Assembly (NCBI RefSeq): GCF_004006295.1
Contig: NZ_CP026095.1
Span: 4,431,501-4,495,500, forward strand
Direction of reading: 5' to 3'
Source: Peribacillus asahii
Lineage (GTDB): Bacteria > Bacillota > Bacilli > Bacillales > DSM-1321
Length of the DNA: 64,000 nt
The notes beneath the pieces were generated by a model, which searched no databases, was not told where the DNA came from, and saw only the letters and a list, made by a program, of their open reading frames with translations. Positions 43,921 to 52,053 of the stretch are shown here, one piece after another. The stretch's first letter is position 1. Every line of letters begins with the position of its first letter. The position numbers were made by a program, and so were the translations under genes.

Positions 43921-45096
43921 CTATTTAGTCGCTTCTACAATCTCTATATCTAAAGTAATAGTTTCCGTAACCGTTTTTGCTCCTGCTTTACTTAAATTGA
44001 TTACGATAACAGCTTCCTCTCCAAAAAAGGTTTTCATCGTACCTAAGTTCAGTCCGTTTGGTAATTCGATTGGGAGGACATCATTAAGATTTACTGTAAT
44101 ACTAGTGTCTCCATCGTTATCTGTAAATGATTTATTCACTGGATAACCAGCTACAGAAACGACTGTTGCAGTGAAACCATCCAGATTAGCCCCAACGATA
44201 AGAGAATTCACCACAGCTGTTGAAGGACCTTCTAATATATATGTATTAGCCGTATCATGACGTAATGTACCACCATTGCTCACAGATGCCTGGATACTAT
44301 TTAATGCTAGTTCCAGTGTTGGTGCTGGCACTGGTGCCGGTGCTGGCGTCAGTGGGCCACGGATTTTCTTAACAGCTTTCATAATATTTTTCGCTAGTTT
44401 CGTATCTTTCTTTTCAATCGCAGCAACTTGCTTTTCTACACTCGCAATTAATTCCGCTGCTTTTGCTAAATCTGTTTCAATTAGATTTTTTTGTTCAATC
44501 TCTCTATACGCCTGATAAACAGCCATTTCAGCATCTACAGTCGCTGATAATTTCTCAGCTGGCGTATAATATTTTGCAAGTAGAAGTCTGCGAGTATCTG
44601 GACCGAAAACCTTCGCTACTGCTTTTTTGAATTCAGCATTTTTCTGATCAAGAGCTTCTTGAGCTAGGAGTACTTTTCTTTGCGTTCCACCTTCGACAGC
44701 TATATTAAATGCTGTTTTCTTCGTTGCGATGTTTACGTTTACTGCAGCTACATAGTTTTCCGCACGATTTAAGTATTGCTTTTTCGCTTCTAACTTTTTC
44801 GTATACGATGCTTTTTTACTGCCGCCATTTTTAGAAATTTCCTTCTTAGCCGCATCATAGTACTCTCGAGCTAGTTTTGCTTCTTTACGGATTGTTGTCG
44901 TACTCGGTAATTTGCCCTTGTATTTAGCCGCTTGATAATAGACATTAAACGCTTTCGTCATTTGATTAGTAGCTTTCGTAATCGCTTTATCTACTGAATT
45001 TGTTGCCGCCTCCGATTGTGCTGGTGCTACTGCTGTAATAGCTGATCCTGCGATGACTACAGCCGTTACTACTTTCATTGCTTTCTTTTTACTCAT
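43921..45096 (-). CDS. SbsC-like surface protein 3, short form
   Basis: The 391-residue product has the same signal peptide (MSKKKAMKVVTAVVIAGSA) and one SbsC-type helical domain (about 33-255). A short proline/alanine linker (TPAPAPVPAPT) and one Ig-like domain (about 270-391) follow, closely related to that of protein 2 (GFTATVVSVAGYPVNKS, GLNLGTMKTFFGEE). It is the minimal form of the family: wall-binding domain, linker, one surface domain. The gene has its own leader and terminator. Confidence 0.85.
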   Translation of the reverse strand: MSKKKAMKVVTAVVIAGSAITAVAPAQSEAATNSVDKAITKATNQMTKAFNVYYQAAKYKGKLPSTTTIRKEAKLAREYYDAAKKEISKNGGSKKASYTKKLEAKKQYLNRAENYVAAVNVNIATKKTAFNIAVEGGTQRKVLLAQEALDQKNAEFKKAVAKVFGPDTRRLLLAKYYTPAEKLSATVDAEMAVYQAYREIEQKNLIETDLAKAAELIASVEKQVAAIEKKDTKLAKNIMKAVKKIRGPLTPAPAPVPAPTLELALNSIQASVSNGGTLRHDTANTYILEGPSTAVVNSLIVGANLDGFTATVVSVAGYPVNKSFTDNDGDTSITVNLNDVLPIELPNGLNLGTMKTFFGEEAVIVINLSKAGAKTVTETITLDIEIVEATK

Positions 45097-45247
45097 GATT
45101 ATGTAATTCTCCTCTCTACTACCTCATACTTTTTATCTATGTATATAAACATATTAAATGAACCATGCCAACTTTACTATAAAAAAATCCCCTATTTTGC
45201 ATATTAAGGTTTTTTCATACCAGTATGCCCTTTTGCCACACACTTAA

Positions 45248-45386
45248 CAGGCAGTAAGCCCCCCACCCCAAGCTTACGAGAAAACAGAGAAGAGAGGTGG
45301 GGGACAACTGCCTGTAAAGGTCTGATTGGTTCAACTAACCATCAGCGGGGGATGAAGCGCCCCACTGATGGAAGTTTCACTTTATA
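45248..45386. repeat. Structured dispersed repeat, copy B
   Basis: About 140 bp, clearly related to the repeat at 6733 (shared blocks GGCAGTAAG, GGGACAACTGCC, GTAAAGGTC, GGTTCAACTAACCATC) and in the same orientation. The second arm of the inner inverted repeat is less perfect (CCCCACTGATGGAAG). It lies in the divergent gap upstream of SbsC-like gene 3. Confidence 0.7.
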
Positions 45387-45438
45387 TAATTTTGTGGTAC
45401 GATTGCATTAAGATGCTATACGTATGGAGTGAAAAAAT

Positions 45439-45936
45439 ATGAAGCGCATAATCGTACCAATCGTTGGTCTAATCACTATTGGAACTCTAATCGGTGGTAA
45501 TTTCTATTGGAAGCACAATGTGAATGAAACCGTACAAGCCGCTAAGCAAGCATTAACTGAAACAGAATCCAACGCTTCCAATCAAATAAGTTCTGAAAAG
45601 AAGTCCGTTAAGCAAATAAAAAAAGAATATAGTGCTCTTTTTGAAGAGTTAGAAGCACAAGAAACAAGCAAGATTGATCAGCTAATGGTAGCTGCGAAAG
45701 CAGACTATGTTAGTAAAAAAGACTCAAAAACTGAAATTACCGGAAAATATCAAGAAACGGCACAAGAATTAGAGAAAAAAGCTGATCAAAGCTTCAACGC
45801 CCTCTATCAACAGCTACAATATGACCTTGAAAAAAACGGACATAATGTCAAAGAAGCTGAACAGTTTCAGCGCACCTATAAAGAAAAGAAAAAAGAACGA
45901 TATAAACGCATTCTCAGTCAGGTCAAAGATTTTTAA
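45439..45936 (+). CDS. Membrane-anchored coiled-coil protein of unknown function
   Basis: A 165-residue protein with an N-terminal hydrophobic segment (about 4-24, signal anchor) followed by a highly charged, mostly helical region rich in K, E and Q (heptad-like, about 30-165). There is no lipobox or known domain. The ribosome site is GGAGTG. The bulk is probably extracytoplasmic. I cannot assign a function. It converges on the VanZ gene and shares its terminator. Confidence 0.75.
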   Translation: MKRIIVPIVGLITIGTLIGGNFYWKHNVNETVQAAKQALTETESNASNQISSEKKSVKQIKKEYSALFEELEAQETSKIDQLMVAAKADYVSKKDSKTEITGKYQETAQELEKKADQSFNALYQQLQYDLEKNGHNVKEAEQFQRTYKEKKKERYKRILSQVKDF

Positions 45937-45940
45937 AGCT

Positions 45941-45981
45941 AAAAATAACCTCATTTCGCCACTCGAAATGAGGTTATTTTT
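45941..45981. terminator. Bidirectional terminator between the coiled-coil and VanZ genes
   Basis: An 18-bp perfect inverted repeat (AAAAATAACCTCATTTCG and its complement) with a five-base loop serves both convergent genes and overlaps the VanZ stop codon. Confidence 0.93.
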
Positions 45982-46459
45982 ACTTTTTCTTCATTCGAAA
46001 AACAATGATACACGTCACGACTCCAAGAATTCCTCCGCATGTGTCTAATAGAACATCCTCTACTAAAGAGCTCCGTCCATTCGTATAATGTTGATGAATC
46101 TCGTCTAAAGAAGCATAAAGGAAAACAAAGAAAGCCGCCACAATCGTAGCGATCACTTTGCTTTTCCACACCCTAGTACTAACAAGCCATGACAAAGCAC
46201 CCAACACAAAGAAAACAAATAAGTGTGCAGCTTTCCGAATGAAAAACTCAACAAAATGAACCATTCCTAAATTCGACACACTTATTTCACGGCCTGCATA
46301 GATAAATTGAATACTAGAAAAAATTTTATCCAAATTACTATCACCTAAAAGAACCGTAAGATAAGGTGATAGATTCTGCTCGCTGTACGATTGTGAGGAA
46401 AAAAAGAAAATAAGCAATCCCCACAAAGCAAGAAATACGATGAAAAACTTTCGTTTCAT
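45980..46459 (-). CDS. VanZ-like membrane protein
   Basis: A 159-residue polytopic protein with four hydrophobic segments and the VanZ-family features FFFSSQS near the N-terminus, FIRKAAHLFVFFVLGAL in the middle and SLDEIHQHYTNGRSSLVEDVLLDTCG toward the end. VanZ proteins give low-level teicoplanin resistance in some hosts, but most chromosomal members have no known role. The start ATG overlaps the stop of a 50-residue gene by four bases (ATGA), so the two are coupled. Confidence 0.85.
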   Translation of the reverse strand: MKRKFFIVFLALWGLLIFFFSSQSYSEQNLSPYLTVLLGDSNLDKIFSSIQFIYAGREISVSNLGMVHFVEFFIRKAAHLFVFFVLGALSWLVSTRVWKSKVIATIVAAFFVFLYASLDEIHQHYTNGRSSLVEDVLLDTCGGILGVVTCIIVFRMKKK

Positions 46460-46608
46460 CGCTTTCTATACTCTACCATTTGCATTAATTTAACAGACAG
46501 TTCTTCTACTAATTCATCGGCGGTAACATTAGGGTCTTGTTCACCCTTTTCAAAAGCTTCTCTTAGGAGTTGATAAAAAGCTTCATTTGATATATTAGTT
46601 GATTTCAT
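46456..46608 (-). CDS. Small protein (50 aa), paralogue of the one at 54134
   Basis: The frame reads MKSTNISNEAFYQLLREAF and ends in KLMQMVEYRKR, with GAGGAG well placed before the ATG and a four-base overlap with the VanZ gene. It is acidic and probably helical. A related 48-residue gene at 54134 shares the patterns K-AF-QLL-EA and V-ELS-KL, which supports both as real. I do not recognise the family. Confidence 0.7.
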   Translation of the reverse strand: MKSTNISNEAFYQLLREAFEKGEQDPNVTADELVEELSVKLMQMVEYRKR

Positions 46609-46642
46609 ATTAAACTCCTCTTTATCTTCTTATGTATCACGA

Positions 46643-47293
46643 CTACCTTCCTAAAGCTTCCTCTATCGCTGCAATTTCTTCTGCTGTAAAACGGGAATAA
46701 GCAATTTGAAGAGCCATTGCTTCTTGTTCAGGCGTTAATCCCCGCTCAGCAGCTTTATTATAAAGCGCAACTTCTTCTTCTGTAAAACGACTAAATCCAA
46801 ATGCCATTGCTTCTTCTCTTGAAGAAAAATGTAAACCACCAGATTCTCCTTCAGATTTCTCTTCCGTTGAAGGTACTGCCTCAGTGTCCTGTGTATCCTG
46901 TTTTGACGTTTCCGACGTTTTCCCCGCTACTTCTCCATTTGCTAAAGATCCTGCTTCTTTCTTTGTATCCTCATCTTCTGTTTTAGAAATGTCCTCCGAT
47001 TCAGAAGCTTCACCAACCGACGTTTCATTTCCATCCTGACCAACACCTGTTTCAGATGGTTCTTCATCATTACTTACAGATGCAGAATTGGGATTAGAGT
47101 CCCCATCATTCCCCACTTCTTCTCCCTTTTTTTGGTCTTTTGTCTCATTATTAGAATCTGAGGTGTGACTTTTCTCACTAACAGTAACAGATTCTCCCTC
47201 CTCCTTCTGGCTCTTTTGATTAACAATAATAAATGCCATAATAATGACAAATATACTGCCAACAACGGCAAGGACTTTATTTCTTGTTTTCAT
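46643..47293 (-). CDS. Membrane-anchored acidic protein with a duplicated C-terminal motif
   Basis: A 216-residue protein: signal anchor (about 7-25), then about 125 residues of low-complexity E/S/D/T/N-rich sequence, then a folded-looking C-terminus (about 155-216). The C-terminus holds two copies of a helical SRFTxEExA motif 32 residues apart (SRFTEEEVALYNKAAERGL and SRFTAEEIAAIEEALGR). The design is an extended extracellular spacer with a short helical tip. The ribosome site is GGGAG. I do not know the family. It is codirectional with the small gene and the VanZ gene. Confidence 0.7.
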   Translation of the reverse strand: MKTRNKVLAVVGSIFVIIMAFIIVNQKSQKEEGESVTVSEKSHTSDSNNETKDQKKGEEVGNDGDSNPNSASVSNDEEPSETGVGQDGNETSVGEASESEDISKTEDEDTKKEAGSLANGEVAGKTSETSKQDTQDTEAVPSTEEKSEGESGGLHFSSREEAMAFGFSRFTEEEVALYNKAAERGLTPEQEAMALQIAYSRFTAEEIAAIEEALGR

Positions 47294-47357
47294 ACATGTT
47301 ATCTCCCAGTTTTTACTTGATTATAATTGTACTCTATATGTAAAAGAATAGAATGAT

Positions 47358-47516
47358 TTAAAGATCTCTTTGTTTTTGTAATTGTTCTTTACGTCTATTT
47401 ATATAAATATTAAGAATTTTTTGTATCGCTTCTAATTTCTCAATAGAATGGACATCTTGTCTAATATATCTCAATGTTTTCTTAATAGATTTAGGTAATT
47501 GTTCAAGAATATTCAA
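47358..47516 (-). CDS. Possible small basic helical protein (52 aa)
   Basis: A frame that reads LNILEQLPKSIKKTLRYI and ends in QLQKQRDL. GGGAGG lies nine bases before a TTG at 47516; an in-frame GTG at 47525 is too close to that site. The product is lysine- and leucine-rich and amphipathic. It is supported only by the ribosome site and composition. Confidence 0.4.
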   Translation of the reverse strand: MNILEQLPKSIKKTLRYIRQDVHSIEKLEAIQKILNIYINRRKEQLQKQRDL

Positions 47517-47733
47517 ATAGTTCACGCCTCCCATATAGATTTTACTATAAAACCCAAAATCTATAAATAGGTATGTTCTGTAATTAAAGCTGCGTTTCGG
47601 TCTAATTTTGTCAGATTTTTGAATATGAATAATTATTACTATTTAATAACAATAATGTATAATAAAGGAACATACATTGAGGATAGGTAGAAATAAGGAG
47701 GAGAATTTTTACAAAAGAGAGGGGGGAACCCAA

Positions 47734-47859
47734 ATGCCATACTACCATATGAAAGAAATTTGGACACCTTTAAAAATGATAGGTATCAAGTTTTTCAAGA
47801 CGGAGGATAGACATCTCTTCGTGAAGGTTTGGAAGCAGAATCGGAAATTAATTAAATGA
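47734..47859 (+). CDS. Possible small protein (41 aa)
   Basis: An ATG at 47734 preceded by GAGAGGGGGGAA opens a 41-codon frame (MPYYHMKEIWTPLKMIG, ending KQNRKLIK). The product is basic and aromatic-rich. A strong terminator lies about 80 bases downstream and a TATAAT about 75 bases upstream. It could be a short regulatory peptide or chance; I do not recognise it. Confidence 0.4.
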   Translation: MPYYHMKEIWTPLKMIGIKFFKTEDRHLFVKVWKQNRKLIK

Positions 47860-47937
47860 ACGGCTTACGATTATGTTTAATAGTATCATTCGAAATAGTA
47901 TTTTTGGCTCATCTATAAAGAGTCCTTTTGTCCTAAC

Positions 47938-47980
47938 AAAAAGTAACGGCTATGGGGTCTCATAGCCGTTACTTTTTGTT
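47938..47980. terminator. Strong terminator
   Basis: A 17-bp perfect inverted repeat (AAAAAGTAACGGCTATG and its complement) with a six-base loop and T runs. It may end the small plus-strand transcript and the decayed surface gene on the minus strand. Confidence 0.9.
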
Positions 47981-48008
47981 TTTTATCTACTTTAAACACT
48001 CACCACCA

Positions 48009-48888
48009 CTATTTCACTTTCACCTTCACAACTGAACTTTGGTTCCCAACCTAATCTTTCTCTTTTAATTTTAAGTATGAATTTTTCTTTTGTTTTTTCA
48101 TCTTAATCTTGTACTTTCCTTTTGAATCTGATATTCCTTTGGCAATCACTTTATTTTTAAAATCCAATACTTCTACACTTACATTCGGTTGTGTCATTCC
48201 TGACACATAGGTAGATGTTGACTTAAATTGAACTTTACCTTTAGTGACAGCTTCTCACTGAACTGTACCGCTATTGTCCAGCATCCTTACTTTTGAAGCT
48301 TGTGAGAAAGCCAAATCAGTCAATAGAATCGTGAAATTCTTTATTGAAGGTAAAGAAAATTGGTAATAATCATGATTATAATCTGCATTATTTCGACCTA
48401 AGTAATATTTGTTTAACTTAATCGTATTGGATGATTTTTTATCATTGTTTAATTCCAATTCTGTAAAGCTAGTTGCTTTAAAAATTGGTTTAAATTGATA
48501 CCGACGATTAGCACTATGATTATAATAGTATTCGCCTTTCCTATATGTATAGTTATCTGAAAATTCTGAATTATTATTTTCAAATAATAGGTGACTTTTG
48601 GGATATGTATTGGCAGAGTTATAGTCGAGCCCCGTGGGGAAAAAAGTTACTATTGTTTTTAATCACATTTAGGTTTTTTATCTAATAGTTGAACTTCTGT
48701 AGAATATTCCTTCCTCCTTAAAATCAAATGAAAACTGTCCATTAGAAAGGATTGAAAGTTTGTAATAATCTACATCATCTCGATTATAAATCCGTCCCTG
48801 ATGCAACATATTATACTTAATCATCCTTTACAAATCCCCGTTTATTTTCATCTAAAATGATGTAATCCCAATGACCCTGCATATATAT
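48009..48888 (-). pseudogene. Decayed surface-protein gene, 3' part
   Basis: On the minus strand several short frames encode pieces of a repeated extracellular protein. One is a bacterial Ig (Big_6-like) domain containing KFKNKVIAKGISDSKGKY-like sequence, with a TAG at the position of a conserved Trp. Two PPC-like units contain DYYQFSLPSIKNF and DVDYYKLSILSNGQFSF. Stop codons and frameshifts lie between the pieces. The 5' part continues beyond the IS21 insertion at 51041-51387. The gene probably encoded a secreted enzyme or adhesin whose catalytic part is now missing. Confidence 0.7.
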
Positions 48889-48990
48889 TGTTAGCAACGG
48901 TGATAAAATCCCTAATAACAACGGTTCCAAATTCCCCTAAAATAACGGAGAATTAGTTTCGATACTAGATAAATCGGAGTGGAGAAACTA

Positions 48991-50223
48991 ATGATCAAGA
49001 TTGGGGAATTTTTTATGATTAGAGAACTATATCAGAAAGGTTGGACCATTACAGCTGTCTCTGAGAAAACAGGCTTTGATCCAAAAACAATACGTAAGTA
49101 CATAAAGCAAGATACACTGCCTTCTAAAAAGAAAGTGGATCGAAAAGGAAGTATACTTGATCCCTATAAACAGTATATTCTTCAAAGAATTAAGGAAGGA
49201 ACCATAAATTGTGCAGTTTTACTAGATGAAATTGAAGCCCTTGGTTATAAGGGGAAAATGACCATCTTAAGGGATTTTGTTAGACCATACAGAGAAAGTC
49301 CTAAGAAACAAGCAACCTTACGGTTTGAGACACCTCCTGGTAAGCAGGCTCAAATGGATTGGGCACATGTAGGTGAATTTGAAGTTGATGGGGAAATGAA
49401 AGAAGTATATGCCTTCGTTATGGTATTGGGCTATTCCCGAATGAAGTATATTGAATTTACAAGCAGCATGGATTTGGAAACACTCATGAAATGTCATATG
49501 AATGCATTTGCATACTTTAATGGAGTACCAGAGCAAATCCTCTACGATAATATGAAAACAGCAGTTACTAAGCATACACCTATTGAAATTCGGTTTAATA
49601 GAAAGTTTGAGGATTTCCTTGCCTACTATGGAATTGTTCCAAAGGCATGTAAACCAAGTAGACCTCAAACTAAAGGAAAAGTGGAGAATGTAGTTGGCTA
49701 TCTCAAGAAGAACTTTATGAAGCGAAGGCATCAGCCGAATTTACATTCATTAAATGAGGATGTTCGAAAGTGGTTGGATAAAACAGCAAATAAAAAACCA
49801 AATGGTACTACAAATGAATCACCATTAAAGAGATTTGAACTAGAACAAAAACATCTAGGAAACTCTAATATGAAACCAGCATTTCCGCTTGCACATTGGG
49901 AAATACGCGAAGTAAGTAGAGACTCCTTTATATCTTATAATGGGAAACGGTATTCTGTTCCGTTCCGATTTGTAGGCCAGAAAGTAAAGGTAAAAGAAAC
50001 ACTTGAGCACCACATTGAAATTTATGATGAATTTGAATGTATAGCTAAGCATCCTATACTAACAGGGAAAACAGAAGTTCATATGAAACTGGAACATTAT
50101 AAAAAAGGATTGAATGAGACAACTACAGGTTTGGCGACCAGTCTCAATCAATCCCCTGATCTTGAAGTGGAACAACGTTCCCTACAAGTGTATGAACAAT
50201 TAGAAGGGAGTGACCTTGGATGA
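48991..50223 (+). CDS. istA: IS21 transposase IstA
   Basis: The 410-residue transposase starts at the ATG at 48991 (MIKIGEFFMIRELYQKG, after GGAG). It has an N-terminal HTH (GWTITAVSEKTGFDPKTIR) and an integrase core whose DDE residues are in QAQMDWAHVGEF, ILYDNMKTAV and QTKGKVENVVGYLKK. The C-terminal beta-barrel segment (YSVPFRFVGQKVKVKE) is typical. It overlaps istB by four bases. Confidence 0.95.
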   Translation: MIKIGEFFMIRELYQKGWTITAVSEKTGFDPKTIRKYIKQDTLPSKKKVDRKGSILDPYKQYILQRIKEGTINCAVLLDEIEALGYKGKMTILRDFVRPYRESPKKQATLRFETPPGKQAQMDWAHVGEFEVDGEMKEVYAFVMVLGYSRMKYIEFTSSMDLETLMKCHMNAFAYFNGVPEQILYDNMKTAVTKHTPIEIRFNRKFEDFLAYYGIVPKACKPSRPQTKGKVENVVGYLKKNFMKRRHQPNLHSLNEDVRKWLDKTANKKPNGTTNESPLKRFELEQKHLGNSNMKPAFPLAHWEIREVSRDSFISYNGKRYSVPFRFVGQKVKVKETLEHHIEIYDEFECIAKHPILTGKTEVHMKLEHYKKGLNETTTGLATSLNQSPDLEVEQRSLQVYEQLEGSDLG

Positions 50224-50987
50224 GCACTCAACATCTAACTGAACGACTAATAAAAGTTGGATGGCAGCATACTGCAGACCAAATTGAAGGTCTACTAGAA
50301 GATGCCTCTAAAGATAATGTACCATATTCTGAGTTTCTTAACACTATTCTGTTAAACGAAATTCAATACAGAGAATCAGTAGAATTAGAGAAAAGATTAT
50401 TAAAAGCAAAACTTCCATTTCAAAAGACTATTCATGACTTTGAATTTGATTTTCAACCAAGTATTAGTGAAAAGCGCGTTAAGGAAGTTCTAACCTGTCG
50501 GTTTATTGAAAATGGTGACAATGTCTTACTCCTGGGTCCTCCAGGGGTAGGCAAGACCCACCTTTCAGTAGCATTCTCTACAGAAGCAATCATAAAAGGT
50601 TATACCGCCCTCTTTATTAGGGCAGATGATTTCATCAATGAATGTAATAAAGCAGAAAAACAAGGACTCATAAACAGGGTGATAAAACGTTGGAGTAGGC
50701 CAAACATATTGGTTATTGATGAATTAGGTTATTTTCCTTTTGATAATCTAAGTGCAAATATATTCTTTCAGGTTATTTCTAAACGTTATGAACAAGGCAG
50801 ATCTTTGATTATTACATCTAATAAGTCATTTATTGAATGGGGAAAAATATTTGGAGATGAAGTATTAGCAACAGCAATACTAGACCGTCTTCTACATCAC
50901 GCCACTACATTTAATATTAAGGGAGGCTCTTACAGGCTTCGTGAGAAGCAAAAAGCCGGCATTCAGCCAGCTGTCATAAATCGTTGA
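50220..50987 (+). CDS. istB: IS21 helper ATPase IstB
   Basis: The 255-residue DnaA/DnaC-like AAA+ ATPase assembles on target DNA and activates IstA. Walker A is LLGPPGVGKTHLSVAF and Walker B is [15 protein letters not shown]-terminal copy of this gene is repeated in the deleted IS21 derivative at 51388. Confidence 0.95.
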   Translation: MSTQHLTERLIKVGWQHTADQIEGLLEDASKDNVPYSEFLNTILLNEIQYRESVELEKRLLKAKLPFQKTIHDFEFDFQPSISEKRVKEVLTCRFIENGDNVLLLGPPGVGKTHLSVAFSTEAIIKGYTALFIRADDFINECNKAEKQGLINRVIKRWSRPNILVIDELGYFPFDNLSANIFFQVISKRYEQGRSLIITSNKSFIEWGKIFGDEVLATAILDRLLHHATTFNIKGGSYRLREKQKAGIQPAVINR

Positions 50988-51040
50988 TAATCGGGAATTT
51001 TGTTCCGTTGAAAAAAGGGAATTTTAATCCGTTGTTGACA

Positions 51041-51736
<696 letters not shown>

Positions 51737-51746
51737 CCAGCCGAGC

Positions 51747-51766
51747 GGGGGGGGGGAGGGGGGCGG
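51747..51766 (+). other. G-run (ten G, A, six G)
   Basis: An unusual guanine tract (10 G, one A, 6 G, then CGGC) immediately after the deleted IS21 copy, in otherwise AT-rich DNA. It might form a G-quadruplex or be an assembly artefact at a junction. Confidence 0.6.
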
Positions 51767-51770
51767 CAGG

Positions 51771-52053
51771 TCCATTTTTTCTTATAAAGGAGTTACCTCC
51801 AATATACATAAAATCGTTGCTAAACGCAGAAAATAAATTCATGAAGCCTTTATCCCTCATGATTTTCAATTCGGCCGTCAGCCCCAATTCGACTGGGAGA
51901 AGCTAATGTTTTTAAAGGGCGAACACATCGTGTTTTCCGCTTCTGCATTCAGGTTTCCGCAAGCCTTATGCGATTTCTAAGGACATATACCTTCATGGAA
52001 AACAGAAATTGTCTCTAGATAGCTTGTTCATTCATTTAAATTTTAATAAAACA
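51771..52053. other. Unassigned region with a possible gene remnant
   Basis: On the plus strand a frame reads HEAFIPHDFQFGRQPQFD and runs to ASAFRFPQALCDF before a stop. It has no start and I do not recognise it. It is probably debris of another mobile element, given the IS21 copies beside it. Confidence 0.35.

Larger units (their letters stand above)
48889..51040. mobile_element. IS21-family insertion sequence, complete
   Basis: A 2152-bp element with terminal repeats starting TGTTAGCAACGG (left) and TGTCAACAACGG (right, other strand), and a second internal copy of the repeat at each end, as usual for IS21. The five bases TATAT are duplicated on both sides. It encodes istA and istB and is inserted in a decayed surface-protein gene. 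Confidence 0.92.

Noticed and set aside
49318..49731. 137-codon minus-strand frame inside istA
   Set aside because: It is the complement of the transposase core and has no features of a real protein.
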